A stretch of DNA of 64,000 nt from an uncultured Acetatifactor sp. GTDB lineage: Bacteria; Bacillota; Clostridia; Lachnospirales; Lachnospiraceae. This document shows, piece after piece, positions 42,322-51,639 of this stretch (within the stretch, counting starts at the first letter, position 1; each line of letters starts with the position of its first letter). The stretch covers positions 82,188 to 146,187 of the forward strand of contig CAJUAB010000006.1 in assembly GCA_910583845.1 (NCBI GenBank), read 5' to 3'. The notes under the pieces are model-generated. The model saw only the letters and a list, made by a program, of their open reading frames with translations. It ran no database searches and was not told the origin of the DNA. A program made the translations under genes and the position numbers.

Positions 42322-43278
42322 ATGTCAGAGATAGAATTATATCAACAGAAGATCGCGGCATGTGAACAGGAGATCGGCAAGGGTATTATCGGCCAGCGGG
42401 AGATGATCCGTCAGGTGATGCTGGCCATGCTCTCCGGAGGCAATGTCCTTCTGGAGGGAATGCCGGGACTGGGCAAGACCATGCTGGTGCGCACTGTCGG
42501 GCAGGTGTTTCAGCTGTCTTTCAAGCGCATTCAGTTTACGCCGGATCTGATGCCCAGCGATGTGACGGGGACAAATATTATGGTGAAGGAAGCGGCAGGG
42601 AGCAGCTTTCGCTTTGAGAGAGGACCGGTTTTTGCCAATCTGGTGCTGGCGGACGAGATTAACCGCGCCACGCCCAAAACGCAGTCAGCCCTGTTGGAGG
42701 CCATGCAGGAACACACGGTGACAGTGGGCAATGAGAGCCATACCCTGGAGGAACCCTTTCTGGTTCTGGCAACGCAGAATCCCATAGAACAGGAGGGAAC
42801 CTATCCGCTGCCGGAGGCCCAGCTGGACCGGTTTATGTTCAAAGTATTGGTGCGGTTTCCCGGCAGGGAGGAACTGCGGGGCATTGTGGAACTGACGGAA
42901 GGGCAGCAGGCCCCTTCGATTCAAAGTATAATGGACGGCGGGGAACTTCTTAAGGCGAGAGAACTCATATCCTCCATTCCCATAGCGGAGGCTGTTATGA
43001 ACTATATCCTGGAGCTGGTCATGGCCACCCATGAACCCCACCCCTATATCCGGGAGGGCGCAAGCCCCAGGGCGGCGCAGGCGCTGGTCCGCGCTTCCAG
43101 GGCCCGCGCCTTTGTGGAGCGCCGGATGAATGTTTCCTTTGAGGATGTGCAGAGTGTGGCTTACCCGGTACTGCGACACAGGATACTTCTGAATTTTGAC
43201 GCCCTGGCGGAGGGTGTTCCGGAGGATGCCGTGATCCGACAGATCATAGAAGCAAAGGAAAAGAGGATCTATGTTTGA
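42322..43278 (+). CDS. MoxR-family AAA+ ATPase
   Basis: 318 residues. Walker A is EGMPGLGKT, Walker B LVLADEINRATPKTQ, with sensor and arginine-finger regions TQNPIEQEGTYPLPEAQLDRF. MoxR ATPases act as chaperones that load or activate VWA-domain proteins. Here the two partners, DUF58 and a triple-VWA protein, follow immediately. It overlaps the DUF58 gene by 8 bases. Confidence 0.92.
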   Translation: MSEIELYQQKIAACEQEIGKGIIGQREMIRQVMLAMLSGGNVLLEGMPGLGKTMLVRTVGQVFQLSFKRIQFTPDLMPSDVTGTNIMVKEAAGSSFRFERGPVFANLVLADEINRATPKTQSALLEAMQEHTVTVGNESHTLEEPFLVLATQNPIEQEGTYPLPEAQLDRFMFKVLVRFPGREELRGIVELTEGQQAPSIQSIMDGGELLKARELISSIPIAEAVMNYILELVMATHEPHPYIREGASPRAAQALVRASRARAFVERRMNVSFEDVQSVAYPVLRHRILLNFDALAEGVPEDAVIRQIIEAKEKRIYV

Positions 43279-44149
43279 CAGGAAATTATATGACGCGCTG
43301 TCCCGGCTGCGTTTGCAGATGTCAAATAAAAGCGGCATGAATGTGTCAGGGAACCGGAAGTCTGTGAAGAAGGGGCTCTCGGCGGAATTTTCGGATTTCC
43401 GGGAGTATATGCCGGGGGACGATCTGCGCCGTATGGACTGGAATGTGTACGCAAGACTGGATAAGCTCTACATCCGGGAATATATGGAGGAGAAGGAGGC
43501 CGTGGTTTCCGTCCTGATCGACACCAGCGCCTCCATGGACTACGGAACCCCCAATAAGGCGGAGCTGGCCCGGGATCTGGCGGCGGTTACATCCTATCTG
43601 GCGCTCTGCAATATGGACCGGCTTTTGCTCTGCGATATGAAGGATATGGGAAAAGCGCTTGCGGTAAGCGGAGGAAAGAGAGGTTTTTCCAAAGTGCTGC
43701 GCTGGCTGGAGACGCGCACTTTCTCAGGCGAGGTGGACATGCTGGCGGCGGCCAGGAAAATGCAGTTCCACGGACCGGGAGTGACGGTGCTTATCAGCGA
43801 TTTTTTACATCCGGGTATGTTGGATGAGAAAGCGCAGGACTATGAGAAGCTCCTTAAGTACCTCCGCTATTGCAGACAGCGACCGGTGGTGCTGCACACC
43901 ATGGCCGCGGAGGAGCTTCACATCACGTTGGAGGGCGCGTTGAACCTGATTGACGCGGAGAACCAGACCAGGCTGCGCCTGACAATGGACGCAAGAACCG
44001 TGGAACATTATGAGAGAGAATTGAAGCGTCTGATGGAGCGCATGAAAAAGGGATGCAGCGGGGGCAGAGGCGCTTATGTGCTCTGTGATACAGGGAGAGA
44101 CATCACGCAGCTGGTGTTTCAGGATTTAAGGGTGATTTATGATATTTGA
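43271..44149 (+). CDS. DUF58 domain protein
   Basis: 292 residues. The DUF58 hallmark SDFREYMPGDDLRRMDWNVYAR is near residue 40-60. It is followed by a VWA-like domain starting VVSVLIDTSASMDYG, which has a complete DxSxS metal site. No membrane segment is seen. DUF58 proteins are standard partners of MoxR ATPases. It overlaps both neighbours (8 bases with MoxR, 11 with the VWA gene), implying coupled translation and fixed stoichiometry. Confidence 0.9.
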   Translation: MFDRKLYDALSRLRLQMSNKSGMNVSGNRKSVKKGLSAEFSDFREYMPGDDLRRMDWNVYARLDKLYIREYMEEKEAVVSVLIDTSASMDYGTPNKAELARDLAAVTSYLALCNMDRLLLCDMKDMGKALAVSGGKRGFSKVLRWLETRTFSGEVDMLAAARKMQFHGPGVTVLISDFLHPGMLDEKAQDYEKLLKYLRYCRQRPVVLHTMAAEELHITLEGALNLIDAENQTRLRLTMDARTVEHYERELKRLMERMKKGCSGGRGAYVLCDTGRDITQLVFQDLRVIYDI

Positions 44150-47100
44150 AAATTTGTGGCCGCTGGCGATGCTGCTGGCTGTGCCTGTGATTATCATTTT
44201 GTATTTTCTAAAACCCAGGGGGAAGGACCAACGTGTATCCTCCATTTTGTTGTGGGATCAGCTTTTCAGAAATCAGCAGTCCAAGACCTTTCTGGAGAAA
44301 TTTATCCACAATATCCTGATGTACCTTCAGATTCTGATGGTTCTGCTGCTGGTGCTGGCGCTGATGTCCCCCTATATACTCCGGCAGGGAAACGGCAGGG
44401 GGAATATGGTACTGGTGCTGGACACCAGCGGAAGTATGCAGCATGATACGGGGAATGGCAGAACGCGTATAGAGGAGGCTGTGGAACAGGCCAAGGGGCT
44501 GGTGGCATCTCTGGACGGAGGCGTTTTCTCCATTGTCACCAGCGACTGCATGGGAAGTAATCTGCTTGCAGCAGGCGTAAAGGACAGGCAAAGTCTGTAT
44601 GCCGCGCTGGATCAGATCCAGTGCTGTGATGGCCCCGGAGACCTGCGGGGAGCCGAGGGCCTGGTGGAAGCACTGCGGGGGACGGCATCGCAGCCTGTGG
44701 ACAGCGCCGCGGCCCAGGGGAAGGAGCAGGCGCCTGCGGAGGTGATTGTGTTCACCGACGGTACGGGCGCGGAGGATGCCGGAAATTTCGCGGCTCTTTT
44801 TGATGCCCGGGTGATGGTTATGGGCGGGCAAGTGAGCAATGTGGCCAACAATTTCCTGTCTTATTTTGAAAGTGTTGAAAGTGCTGAAAGTGTTGAAAGT
44901 ACTGAAAATACAGAACAGGAAAAACCTGTGGAGAATGCCGGGAGCAGAGTGGGCGGGGAGACAGTGGAAGGGGATTCTGCGGGCGGAGATGGGAGGACGG
45001 TAACCTGTGCCTCCAGTCTCACCAATTACAGCGATGGGGACGCGTCCCTGGAGATCAGTCTGTATGAGGGAAAGAGGCTGCGGGAGGTCAGACAGCTGAC
45101 CCTGGAGGCAGGGGAGACCAGGCTGTTTTTCTACGAGCCCTTTGCGTGGCAGGGAGAGCCGCTTCGCAGTGAGATTGGCGCGGTGAGTTTCGAGGGGGAG
45201 GACCAGGGGGACTCTCTGCCGGAGGACAACACGGCCTTTGCGGTGGCCGCGCAGGCCAGCCGGACGGAGGCCGTACTCGTGGGAACGGGCAATACCTATC
45301 TGGAGAAGGCCTATCAGGCGGTGACGGGAGAAAGTCTGGTCAAGGTGGCCTCGGAGGGCGAACTGCCACAGGATTCCCGGGATGTGCGCATCTATGACGC
45401 GGGTGCGGGCACCGCCGGGTATGGCGATGCCTGCAGCCTGGTGTTTGGCGGTGAAGCAAATGCCGCAGGCAGCGCGGAGCGGGTGATGCTGACCGTCACG
45501 GACTGTGATCTGACTTCCGGTATCGCCAATTTCTCTCTGGGGGTAAATGAGACCAGAGTGTATGAGATTCCGGCGTGGGGGACGGGCTTTCTGTGGGCCG
45601 GAGAGCAGTGCGCCGGATACTATGGGGAGCACGACGGCGTGAAAACAGTGGTGGTGGGCTTTGACATCCGGGAGTCAGACTTTCCGCTGAAGGCCGAGTT
45701 TCCTGTCTTTATTTCCAATGCCATCCATTATCTGGGAGATGCCTCTTTGCTGGCAAACAATATTTATATGGCGGGAGACAGGGTGTTGTTTCATCCTCAG
45801 GCGGATCTGGATGTGCATACTCTGAGCGCCGGGACTCGAAAAGCGGGTCTGTATCAGGTGGAGGCAGGGGAGCAGAGTGAATCTTATGTGGTGCGCTTTG
45901 ACACGGGCAGCCAGTCTGACGGTCGGTTGACGGCGGAGGGGACGGCGAGAGGGGATACCTACGGCAGCGGACCTGTAAAAAGGCGGCTTCGCAGCGCATT
46001 GCTGGCGGTGCTTCTGGCGCTCATGGGACTGGAGTGGTTTCTGTATGTGCGGCAGACCCGCAGCCGCAACAGATTTTATATGGCGGTGCGGCTGGTTGGC
46101 GCGGCTCTGGTGCTGCTGGCGCTCCTTGGCGTGTCCGTAGACAGGCGCGGCGGAACCAATACCACTGTATTTCTGGTGGATATCTCCAACAGCAACGAGC
46201 AGAACCTGGAGAACATGGAGGCTTACATCAAAGACGCGCTGGCGGATATGCCCGGGGGAAATCAGTACGGCATTGTCACTTTCGGCAAAAATTCCCTGGT
46301 GGAACAGTTTCTGACAGGGGACGATCATTTTGCCAGGATTATGTCGCTGCCGGACAAGACGGCAACGAATTTTGAAGAGGCCGTATCCAGAGCGTTGGCC
46401 ATGCTTCCTCCGGAAGGCGCGGGGCGACTGGTTTTACTCACCGACGGGCGGGAGACCAGGGGTGAGCTGGCCAATACGGCGGCGGCGCTTCTGTCCGGCC
46501 GGGTAGAGCTGCTGGCCATGCTCTATGAGACCAGCCAGGGACAGGATGCCTATGTGGAGAATGTGAAACTGCCGGGTTATTTGTACCAGGGGGATGTCTA
46601 CTCTATAACGGTGACGGTGGTGAGCAATTATGAGACGGACGCGGAGATTCAGATCTGGATGGGAACCATGCAGACAGATGCCTACGGTGTCCATCTCAAT
46701 CGGGGAACCAACCAGTTTCAGTTCCGGCAGGAAGTCACGGGGGAGAATGTGGAGAGCTTTGAGGTCAGGCTGGCTGCGGCGGGGGATACCTGTCCGGAGA
46801 ATGACAGCTATCATGCCTGCGCGGTAGTGGATGCCGTGCCTAAGGTGCTGGTGGTTTCCGGCCTCTCCCAGGACAGCGGTGAGTTTGAAAAGCTGCTCCG
46901 GAGCGCGAACTGCGATTATGGCGTGGTTTCGGCCATCAATGCCCCCGGCACGTTGGAGGAGATGCTGGAATATAAGAGTATTGTCCTGAACAATGTGTAT
47001 CTCTCGGATCTGCCGGAAGGTTTTCGGGAAAATATAGAGATGTATGTGAAGGATTACGGCTGCGGCCTGGTCTGCTGCGGAGGGGATGAAAGCTACGCTC

Positions 47101-48890
47101 TGGGAGGTTATCGGGAAAGTGTGCTGGAAACCTTGCTGCCAGTGGACATGGAACTCAGGGGAGTGGATGAGCTTCCGGCTACGGCAATGATTATGGTGAT
47201 CGATCATTCCGGAAGCATGAGCGGCAGCGCCGGAGGCGGCGTCACCAGCCTGGATCTGGCTGTCACTGCCGCCAAGACGGCGGTGGACCAGATGCGCAGC
47301 AGCAATTATGTGGGCGTCATCGCCTTTGACGACAGGTTCAGCTGGATTGTGGAGCCTTCTCTGGCCACCGACAGGGAGGAGATCAAAAAGCAGATTGAAA
47401 CCATCCCCGAGGGCGGCGGAACCACGATTCAGCCGGCGCTCTGGGAGGCGTTAAACGGAGCCCTGGAATGTGAGACCGGTATCAGGCATGTGATTCTGCT
47501 GACGGACGGCCAGGGGGAGAGTTCGGATTACGGCAGACTGATATCGGCGTATAAGGCTGCGGGGGTTACGCTGTCCACGGTGGCCGTGGGGAGCGGGGCG
47601 GACGCGAAGCTCCTGGAGAGACTGGCGGCCGACTGCGGAGGACGCTATTACGATTCCGATGCAGCCACGGACATCCCCAAAATTTTTGCGCAGGAGGTGT
47701 TTCTAAACGGGGATACCTATCTGCAAAACGGAGATTTTGCCCTGGCGGTTTCCGGGGGCGAGATTACGGACGGGCTTTTTACGGGGGGCTGGCCCCATAT
47801 CCGCGGCTATGTGAGCGCCACTCCCAAAAGCGCCGCCCAGGTGCTGATTGCCTCGGAGAAGGATGATCCGATCCTGACGGTGACACAGTACGGCCTGGGG
47901 CACACCGTGGCATGGAATACGGATGTGACGAATCAGTGGAGCGGCGGTTTCGCGGGGGAGAGGGACTATGTGCAGCTCTGGAAACGTATTATCGACTACA
48001 GCGCGGGCAACACCAGGATTGGAGAGGATTCTGTGGATGTGCTGACAGCGGCGGGAACTACGGAGATTACTTACCGCGCCCGGGATTTTGGCGAAGACAC
48101 CCGGGTGGAGGCGGTATACACCGATCCGGAGGGCAATACCAGGACGCAGGAGCTGCAGGCCATGGCGCCGGGAAGCTATAAGACCAGTCTGGAGACGGAT
48201 ATGAGCGGGATCTACAACTTCAGTGTGCGCCGCCTGGATGGCGGAAAGGTTGAAAGTTCCGTGACCACGGCGGCAGTGGTACAATATTCGGATGAATACA
48301 AATTCAATGTGGGAAACAGCGCTTTTAAGAGCTTTGTGGAGCGTTACGGCAGGATGCTGGAGCCGGACGAGAATTTCTGGGTAAAGAAAAAGAGCGGGGC
48401 CAGAGAGCGGTATGAACTCACACAGTGGCTGATTCTGCTGGCGATCCTGTGGTTTGTCATGGATATCGCCTTCCGCAGATTCCATTTCAGGCCGCAGGAC
48501 ACAAGACTGTACCGTCTGATCACCCGGAACAGGGCACGGAGGGGGCGGAGAGAGTCCGGTGCCGGGCCGGGAGGCGCGAAGGCAGGCAGTGGGACGGAAA
48601 ATGAAGAGGAGGGAAGCGGCATCAGGAGCAAAGCAGCAGGCCCTGTAAACGGCGGAGCCAGTGTCCCGGGCGGAACAACGGGCATCAGAAACGGAGAAGC
48701 CGACATCACAGGAGAGCCGGCAGGCACCGGAAGCAAGGGCAGGGACGGAATCGGGCGTGAGACAGAGGATATGGAAGCGCGGAGCGGAAAGAATCGGAAG
48801 AGGGCCGGGAAACCGGCCGGAGAGCAGAAGCCGCAGTCTCTGGATACTTCGGCTCTGCTCAAAAAGAAGGATCAGAGAAATCACAGCTAG
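44139..48890 (+). CDS. Giant membrane protein with three VWA domains (BatA-like fusion)
   Basis: 1583 residues. The N terminus is BatA-like, with two membrane helices (about 5-22 and 58-80). VWA 1 has DTSGS at 95-99. An extracellular beta-rich stretch follows, then a second membrane pair (about 614-668) leading to VWA 2 (DISNS 681-685). A GATase-like segment (about 905-1000) precedes VWA 3 (DHSGS from Asp1022). A last membrane helix (about 1427-1446) and a disordered Gly/Arg/Glu tail end it. All three metal-binding MIDAS motifs are intact. It looks like two BatA-type proteins joined end to end. A short SVESAESVESTENTE repeat lies near residue 245. MoxR and DUF58 encoded just upstream are the expected partners. 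Confidence 0.87.
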   Translation: MIFENLWPLAMLLAVPVIIILYFLKPRGKDQRVSSILLWDQLFRNQQSKTFLEKFIHNILMYLQILMVLLLVLALMSPYILRQGNGRGNMVLVLDTSGSMQHDTGNGRTRIEEAVEQAKGLVASLDGGVFSIVTSDCMGSNLLAAGVKDRQSLYAALDQIQCCDGPGDLRGAEGLVEALRGTASQPVDSAAAQGKEQAPAEVIVFTDGTGAEDAGNFAALFDARVMVMGGQVSNVANNFLSYFESVESAESVESTENTEQEKPVENAGSRVGGETVEGDSAGGDGRTVTCASSLTNYSDGDASLEISLYEGKRLREVRQLTLEAGETRLFFYEPFAWQGEPLRSEIGAVSFEGEDQGDSLPEDNTAFAVAAQASRTEAVLVGTGNTYLEKAYQAVTGESLVKVASEGELPQDSRDVRIYDAGAGTAGYGDACSLVFGGEANAAGSAERVMLTVTDCDLTSGIANFSLGVNETRVYEIPAWGTGFLWAGEQCAGYYGEHDGVKTVVVGFDIRESDFPLKAEFPVFISNAIHYLGDASLLANNIYMAGDRVLFHPQADLDVHTLSAGTRKAGLYQVEAGEQSESYVVRFDTGSQSDGRLTAEGTARGDTYGSGPVKRRLRSALLAVLLALMGLEWFLYVRQTRSRNRFYMAVRLVGAALVLLALLGVSVDRRGGTNTTVFLVDISNSNEQNLENMEAYIKDALADMPGGNQYGIVTFGKNSLVEQFLTGDDHFARIMSLPDKTATNFEEAVSRALAMLPPEGAGRLVLLTDGRETRGELANTAAALLSGRVELLAMLYETSQGQDAYVENVKLPGYLYQGDVYSITVTVVSNYETDAEIQIWMGTMQTDAYGVHLNRGTNQFQFRQEVTGENVESFEVRLAAAGDTCPENDSYHACAVVDAVPKVLVVSGLSQDSGEFEKLLRSANCDYGVVSAINAPGTLEEMLEYKSIVLNNVYLSDLPEGFRENIEMYVKDYGCGLVCCGGDESYALGGYRESVLETLLPVDMELRGVDELPATAMIMVIDHSGSMSGSAGGGVTSLDLAVTAAKTAVDQMRSSNYVGVIAFDDRFSWIVEPSLATDREEIKKQIETIPEGGGTTIQPALWEALNGALECETGIRHVILLTDGQGESSDYGRLISAYKAAGVTLSTVAVGSGADAKLLERLAADCGGRYYDSDAATDIPKIFAQEVFLNGDTYLQNGDFALAVSGGEITDGLFTGGWPHIRGYVSATPKSAAQVLIASEKDDPILTVTQYGLGHTVAWNTDVTNQWSGGFAGERDYVQLWKRIIDYSAGNTRIGEDSVDVLTAAGTTEITYRARDFGEDTRVEAVYTDPEGNTRTQELQAMAPGSYKTSLETDMSGIYNFSVRRLDGGKVESSVTTAAVVQYSDEYKFNVGNSAFKSFVERYGRMLEPDENFWVKKKSGARERYELTQWLILLAILWFVMDIAFRRFHFRPQDTRLYRLITRNRARRGRRESGAGPGGAKAGSGTENEEEGSGIRSKAAGPVNGGASVPGGTTGIRNGEADITGEPAGTGSKGRDGIGRETEDMEARSGKNRKRAGKPAGEQKPQSLDTSALLKKKDQRNHS

Positions 48891-48906
48891 AGATCGGGGG
48901 AGGCGG

Positions 48907-49683
48907 TCAGGCCCGGATAAATTTTCGGATATCTTTCTCCTGGGCTTTGGGATTCAGCTTCAGAATCTGGCCGCGTATTTTCCGGTAGGCTTCATCGGGA
49001 GAAAGATCCGGAGACAGATCTTTCTCCCAGAAATCCTCCACCGTTGTAAAGACGGTGCTGTTCCAGCCGTATTCCTCCCCGGATCTGTTCTTTTTACGGG
49101 CATGTCCGCACATGGTGATAAACAGGTTCTTTTGCAGGTTCACGAGCGCCCGGTCAAAGAGGGAAGCGTCTTCCCGATGGATATTACAGATGCGCTTCAG
49201 GTCGGGGACGGAGGCATGTCCGTTCTCACTGACCGCCTCGTATAGTTTCTTTTCCAGCTGACTGGCCTTTCCCTCGTCGTACCACTCGTCAAAGACCATG
49301 CCCTTTCTGCGCACGGCCAGAAAGAGAGGATACCATTCCCGGGTGATATAGCCGCTGGCACCAAAAAAGACCTTGCCGTAGGCGATATCCCTGCGTTCCT
49401 CCAGAATCCGCATCCGCCACTCCCAGGGATCGGTTTCCGGATCGCCGGTATGCCATCTGATGGGAGAATCCGAAGGGGCGGCGTTCCATCCGAAGTCAAT
49501 GATCGCGTAGATTCCCTTTGAATTGCCCCCTCCCATGGAAAAACCGCAATTTAACAGTTCATCGCAAAAATCTGAAAAACATTTAATCATTTCTTCCTCT
49601 TTCCAGCGCGGCAGGAGTCCGGACCAGAGTGCTATTTCAAACACGCTCTGGTTCACAGTCCTGCCGTGTCTGTATATTTTCAT
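48907..49683 (-). CDS. Unknown protein, possibly AlkZ-related winged helix
   Basis: 258 residues, soluble, rich in Trp/Tyr (ESWxxR-like pieces: YITREWYPLFLAVRRKGMVFDEW). The middle part (KKLYEAVSENGHASVPDLKRICNI) has a winged-helix feel. I recall an 'AlkZ-related' annotation for proteins like this, but no AlkZ QxQ catalytic motif is evident. It converges on the VWA gene with a 16-base gap and is not part of that cluster. Confidence 0.5.
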   Translation of the reverse strand: MKIYRHGRTVNQSVFEIALWSGLLPRWKEEEMIKCFSDFCDELLNCGFSMGGGNSKGIYAIIDFGWNAAPSDSPIRWHTGDPETDPWEWRMRILEERRDIAYGKVFFGASGYITREWYPLFLAVRRKGMVFDEWYDEGKASQLEKKLYEAVSENGHASVPDLKRICNIHREDASLFDRALVNLQKNLFITMCGHARKKNRSGEEYGWNSTVFTTVEDFWEKDLSPDLSPDEAYRKIRGQILKLNPKAQEKDIRKFIRA

Positions 49684-49744
49684 TTCTCACAGAGCCGGTG
49701 ATGAATCCACACTCTGTGGATAGCATGGGTCTGAATAAATCCAT

Positions 49745-49792
49745 TATACCGCAATAAACAGGACAGCTGTATGTCCTGTTTATTGCGGTATA
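49745..49792 (-). promoter_or_regulatory. Perfect 21-bp palindrome between small-protein genes
   Basis: Arms 49745-49765 and 49772-49792 are perfect inverse copies around a 6-base loop. On the minus strand it lies downstream of the DUF2752 gene and 62 bases before the next start codon. No T-run follows on either strand, so it is an atypical terminator or a leader element. Confidence 0.6.
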
Positions 49793-49830
49793 AAAATTCT
49801 TCTCCATGAGAGTCTATGAGAGTCCATCCA

Positions 49831-50250
49831 TTAAAGCCGGATATTCATGCATAACAGGAGGACATTCCGCAGGACACAGTTTACTCCCAGAATACCGATG
49901 GCCGCATAGAGGTACCAGTTGTGGAAGCGCAAGCCGCGGAAATAGCGGAAATGTGTGAGCCGGGCCGCGGCATGGGAGAGCATGAACGCCCCATAGAGCA
50001 CGGCGGCATAGAGTACCAGTGGATGGTACCAGAGAGAAAGCAGGATATGACCGTGCAGAAGGCTGATCAGCGCGCGGGTGCCTCCGCATCCGGGACAGTA
50101 AAGGCCGAAAAATGTGTACATGATACAGGGAGGCAGGGAAATATGTGGCAGGAGCACATAGTAAAACAGTGCCCCTGCCACAATGGCCCCACCCAGGAAA
50201 ATACATCCCAGATAAAATAAATTGTCCTCCAATGACCGTTCGCTCTTCAT
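49831..50250 (-). CDS. DUF2752 membrane protein
   Basis: 139 residues with three membrane helices and the family signature FGLYCPGCGGTRALISLLHG. The function of DUF2752 is not established. It is the last gene of a minus-strand run of small membrane proteins (50259-51503) and lies 8 bases after the preceding one. Confidence 0.85.
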   Translation of the reverse strand: MKSERSLEDNLFYLGCIFLGGAIVAGALFYYVLLPHISLPPCIMYTFFGLYCPGCGGTRALISLLHGHILLSLWYHPLVLYAAVLYGAFMLSHAAARLTHFRYFRGLRFHNWYLYAAIGILGVNCVLRNVLLLCMNIRL

Positions 50251-50258
50251 GGAACCTC

Positions 50259-50597
50259 TTAGTAATTGAGGATATCGGAGACATCATAGCCCTGAGAGGC
50301 CAGCATGCCCAGAATCGCGGCGCTGAAAATCAGCAAGAGCACTGACAGCACAAGACCGATGATAGAACATACCATACCTGCGGTGGACATACCGCTTTTC
50401 TGCTTTTTCTTGGACATAACAGCGCAGATGATACCGCCGATGCCCAGACCGATGCCCAGATAGGTGATGCAGCAACTCATAATGATGGAACCAATGCCCA
50501 GAATCAAAGAAACGATTGCCAGGCTGTCGGTTTTCTTGGGTCCCTCAGGGGGAACAGGCTGCTGATAAGGGTTGTTTTGGAAATTTTGACCGTCCAT
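50259..50597 (-). CDS. Small membrane protein, DUF4190-like
   Basis: 112 residues. A Pro/Gln/Asn-rich cytoplasmic N terminus (about 1-25) leads to two membrane helices with Gly-rich loops (LAIVSLILGIGSIIMSCC and STAGMVCSIIGLVLSVLLL). This matches the DUF4190 pattern. Start at 50597 with GAGGACTG upstream. Confidence 0.7.
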   Translation of the reverse strand: MDGQNFQNNPYQQPVPPEGPKKTDSLAIVSLILGIGSIIMSCCITYLGIGLGIGGIICAVMSKKKQKSGMSTAGMVCSIIGLVLSVLLLIFSAAILGMLASQGYDVSDILNY

Positions 50598-50648
50598 TTC
50601 AGTCCTCCTCATAATAGATAGAATTTATTTGTATGGCTCTTTTCCGCG

Positions 50649-51065
50649 CTATTCGCACAGAGGCAGGCCCTTGCCGTCTACATTAATGCTGCCGGTCAGG
50701 ATCAGGATACCCTCCACAAAACCCCAGATACCGGAAACCGCGGCGCCAATCCCGCAGGTGACCAGCGTGAGAACCAGCTGTATCACTGCCTTGGTGGTGT
50801 AGCCCAGATAGAAATTATGTACACCAAAGCATCCCAGGAATATGCCTAACAGACCAGCGGCAATCTTGGATTTCGCGTTGGGATTGCTGTTTGCCGGCGG
50901 ATAGCAGGGTACACCGCAGCTTAAGCAGACGGTGGTTTCCGGGGTCACAGGCTTGCCGCAATTGTGACAGTAGTTGGTACCCAATCCCCTGCCTGCACCG
51001 CATTTCACACACAGCACGGCATCATCGGACATATAGGGTTCACCACAGTTTTTACAATAATACAT
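50649..51065 (-). CDS. Zinc-ribbon TM2-domain membrane protein
   Basis: 138 residues. Two zinc-ribbon pairs (CKNCG..CVKCG and CHNCG..CLSCG) are followed by a TM2 domain (AGLLGIFLGCFGVHNFYLGY) with two membrane helices. Start at 51065 with GGGAGGT upstream; the longer frame from 51134 runs into a hairpin. The role is unknown. Confidence 0.87.
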   Translation of the reverse strand: MYYCKNCGEPYMSDDAVLCVKCGAGRGLGTNYCHNCGKPVTPETTVCLSCGVPCYPPANSNPNAKSKIAAGLLGIFLGCFGVHNFYLGYTTKAVIQLVLTLVTCGIGAAVSGIWGFVEGILILTGSINVDGKGLPLCE

Positions 51066-51138
51066 TCTGATACCTCCCGCAATCGCAGGCTCTGCCTGCG
51101 GTATGCTTTTACTTTCAAACCATTTTGCTTCCACAAAA

Positions 51139-51172
51139 GGAGCGCATCATGAAGCATCATGAAATGCGCTCC
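51139..51172 (-). terminator. Terminator after the DUF4870-like gene
   Basis: Stem GGAGCGCAT / ATGCGCTCC, 9 bp, with a 16-base loop that itself contains ATCATGA repeats. On the minus strand it is followed by TTTTGTGG. Confidence 0.6.
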
Positions 51173-51215
51173 CCTTGCCGATCTGACCGTTTCCCGATGA
51201 AAGCCTGGTCACGGT

Positions 51216-51503
51216 TTACTTTAAGATCTTGATGCCGCCGATCAGCGGAATCTCTTTTTCCTCACCCTTGCAGGCTGCGATCAGTCCGATGAACCAACAC
51301 ACTACCAGGAAAAGGCTCACGATGCCGGCCACATACTTCACGATGGGAATTGCGGACAGAATTCCGACAGCGAACTGACCGATTACCAGCAGCAACGCCT
51401 GATTCAGATGAAATTTGGCTCCCTCCCTGTCACCAGCAAAAAAAGCAATCAGCCAACCAATAAAGGAAATGTAGGCTACAATACCAGTTGCTTTCTTGTC
51501 CAT
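51216..51503 (-). CDS. DUF4870/Tic20-like membrane protein
   Basis: 95 residues with three membrane helices. The pattern ATGIVAYISFIGWLIAFF, REGAKFHLNQALLL and a short basic end matches DUF4870-like proteins. Function unknown. Start at 51503 with AGGAGGT upstream. Confidence 0.78.
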   Translation of the reverse strand: MDKKATGIVAYISFIGWLIAFFAGDREGAKFHLNQALLLVIGQFAVGILSAIPIVKYVAGIVSLFLVVCWFIGLIAACKGEEKEIPLIGGIKILK

Positions 51504-51639
51504 AATGCATAACCTCCTATGTATTTGATATAAACTTCATTATAATAGAAAAAAGCTGCTATTGCAACAGATTTTGAAAAAATATTTAATAAAGATTTTA
51601 TAGAATCCGTGGCAATGGAGTTCCTGCGGCTTGTAGGCT

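Noticed and set aside
44208..45632. 474-codon minus-strand frame inside the triple-VWA gene
   Set aside because: It is a shadow of a well-supported gene with a composition typical of antisense frames (rich in His, Pro and Arg).
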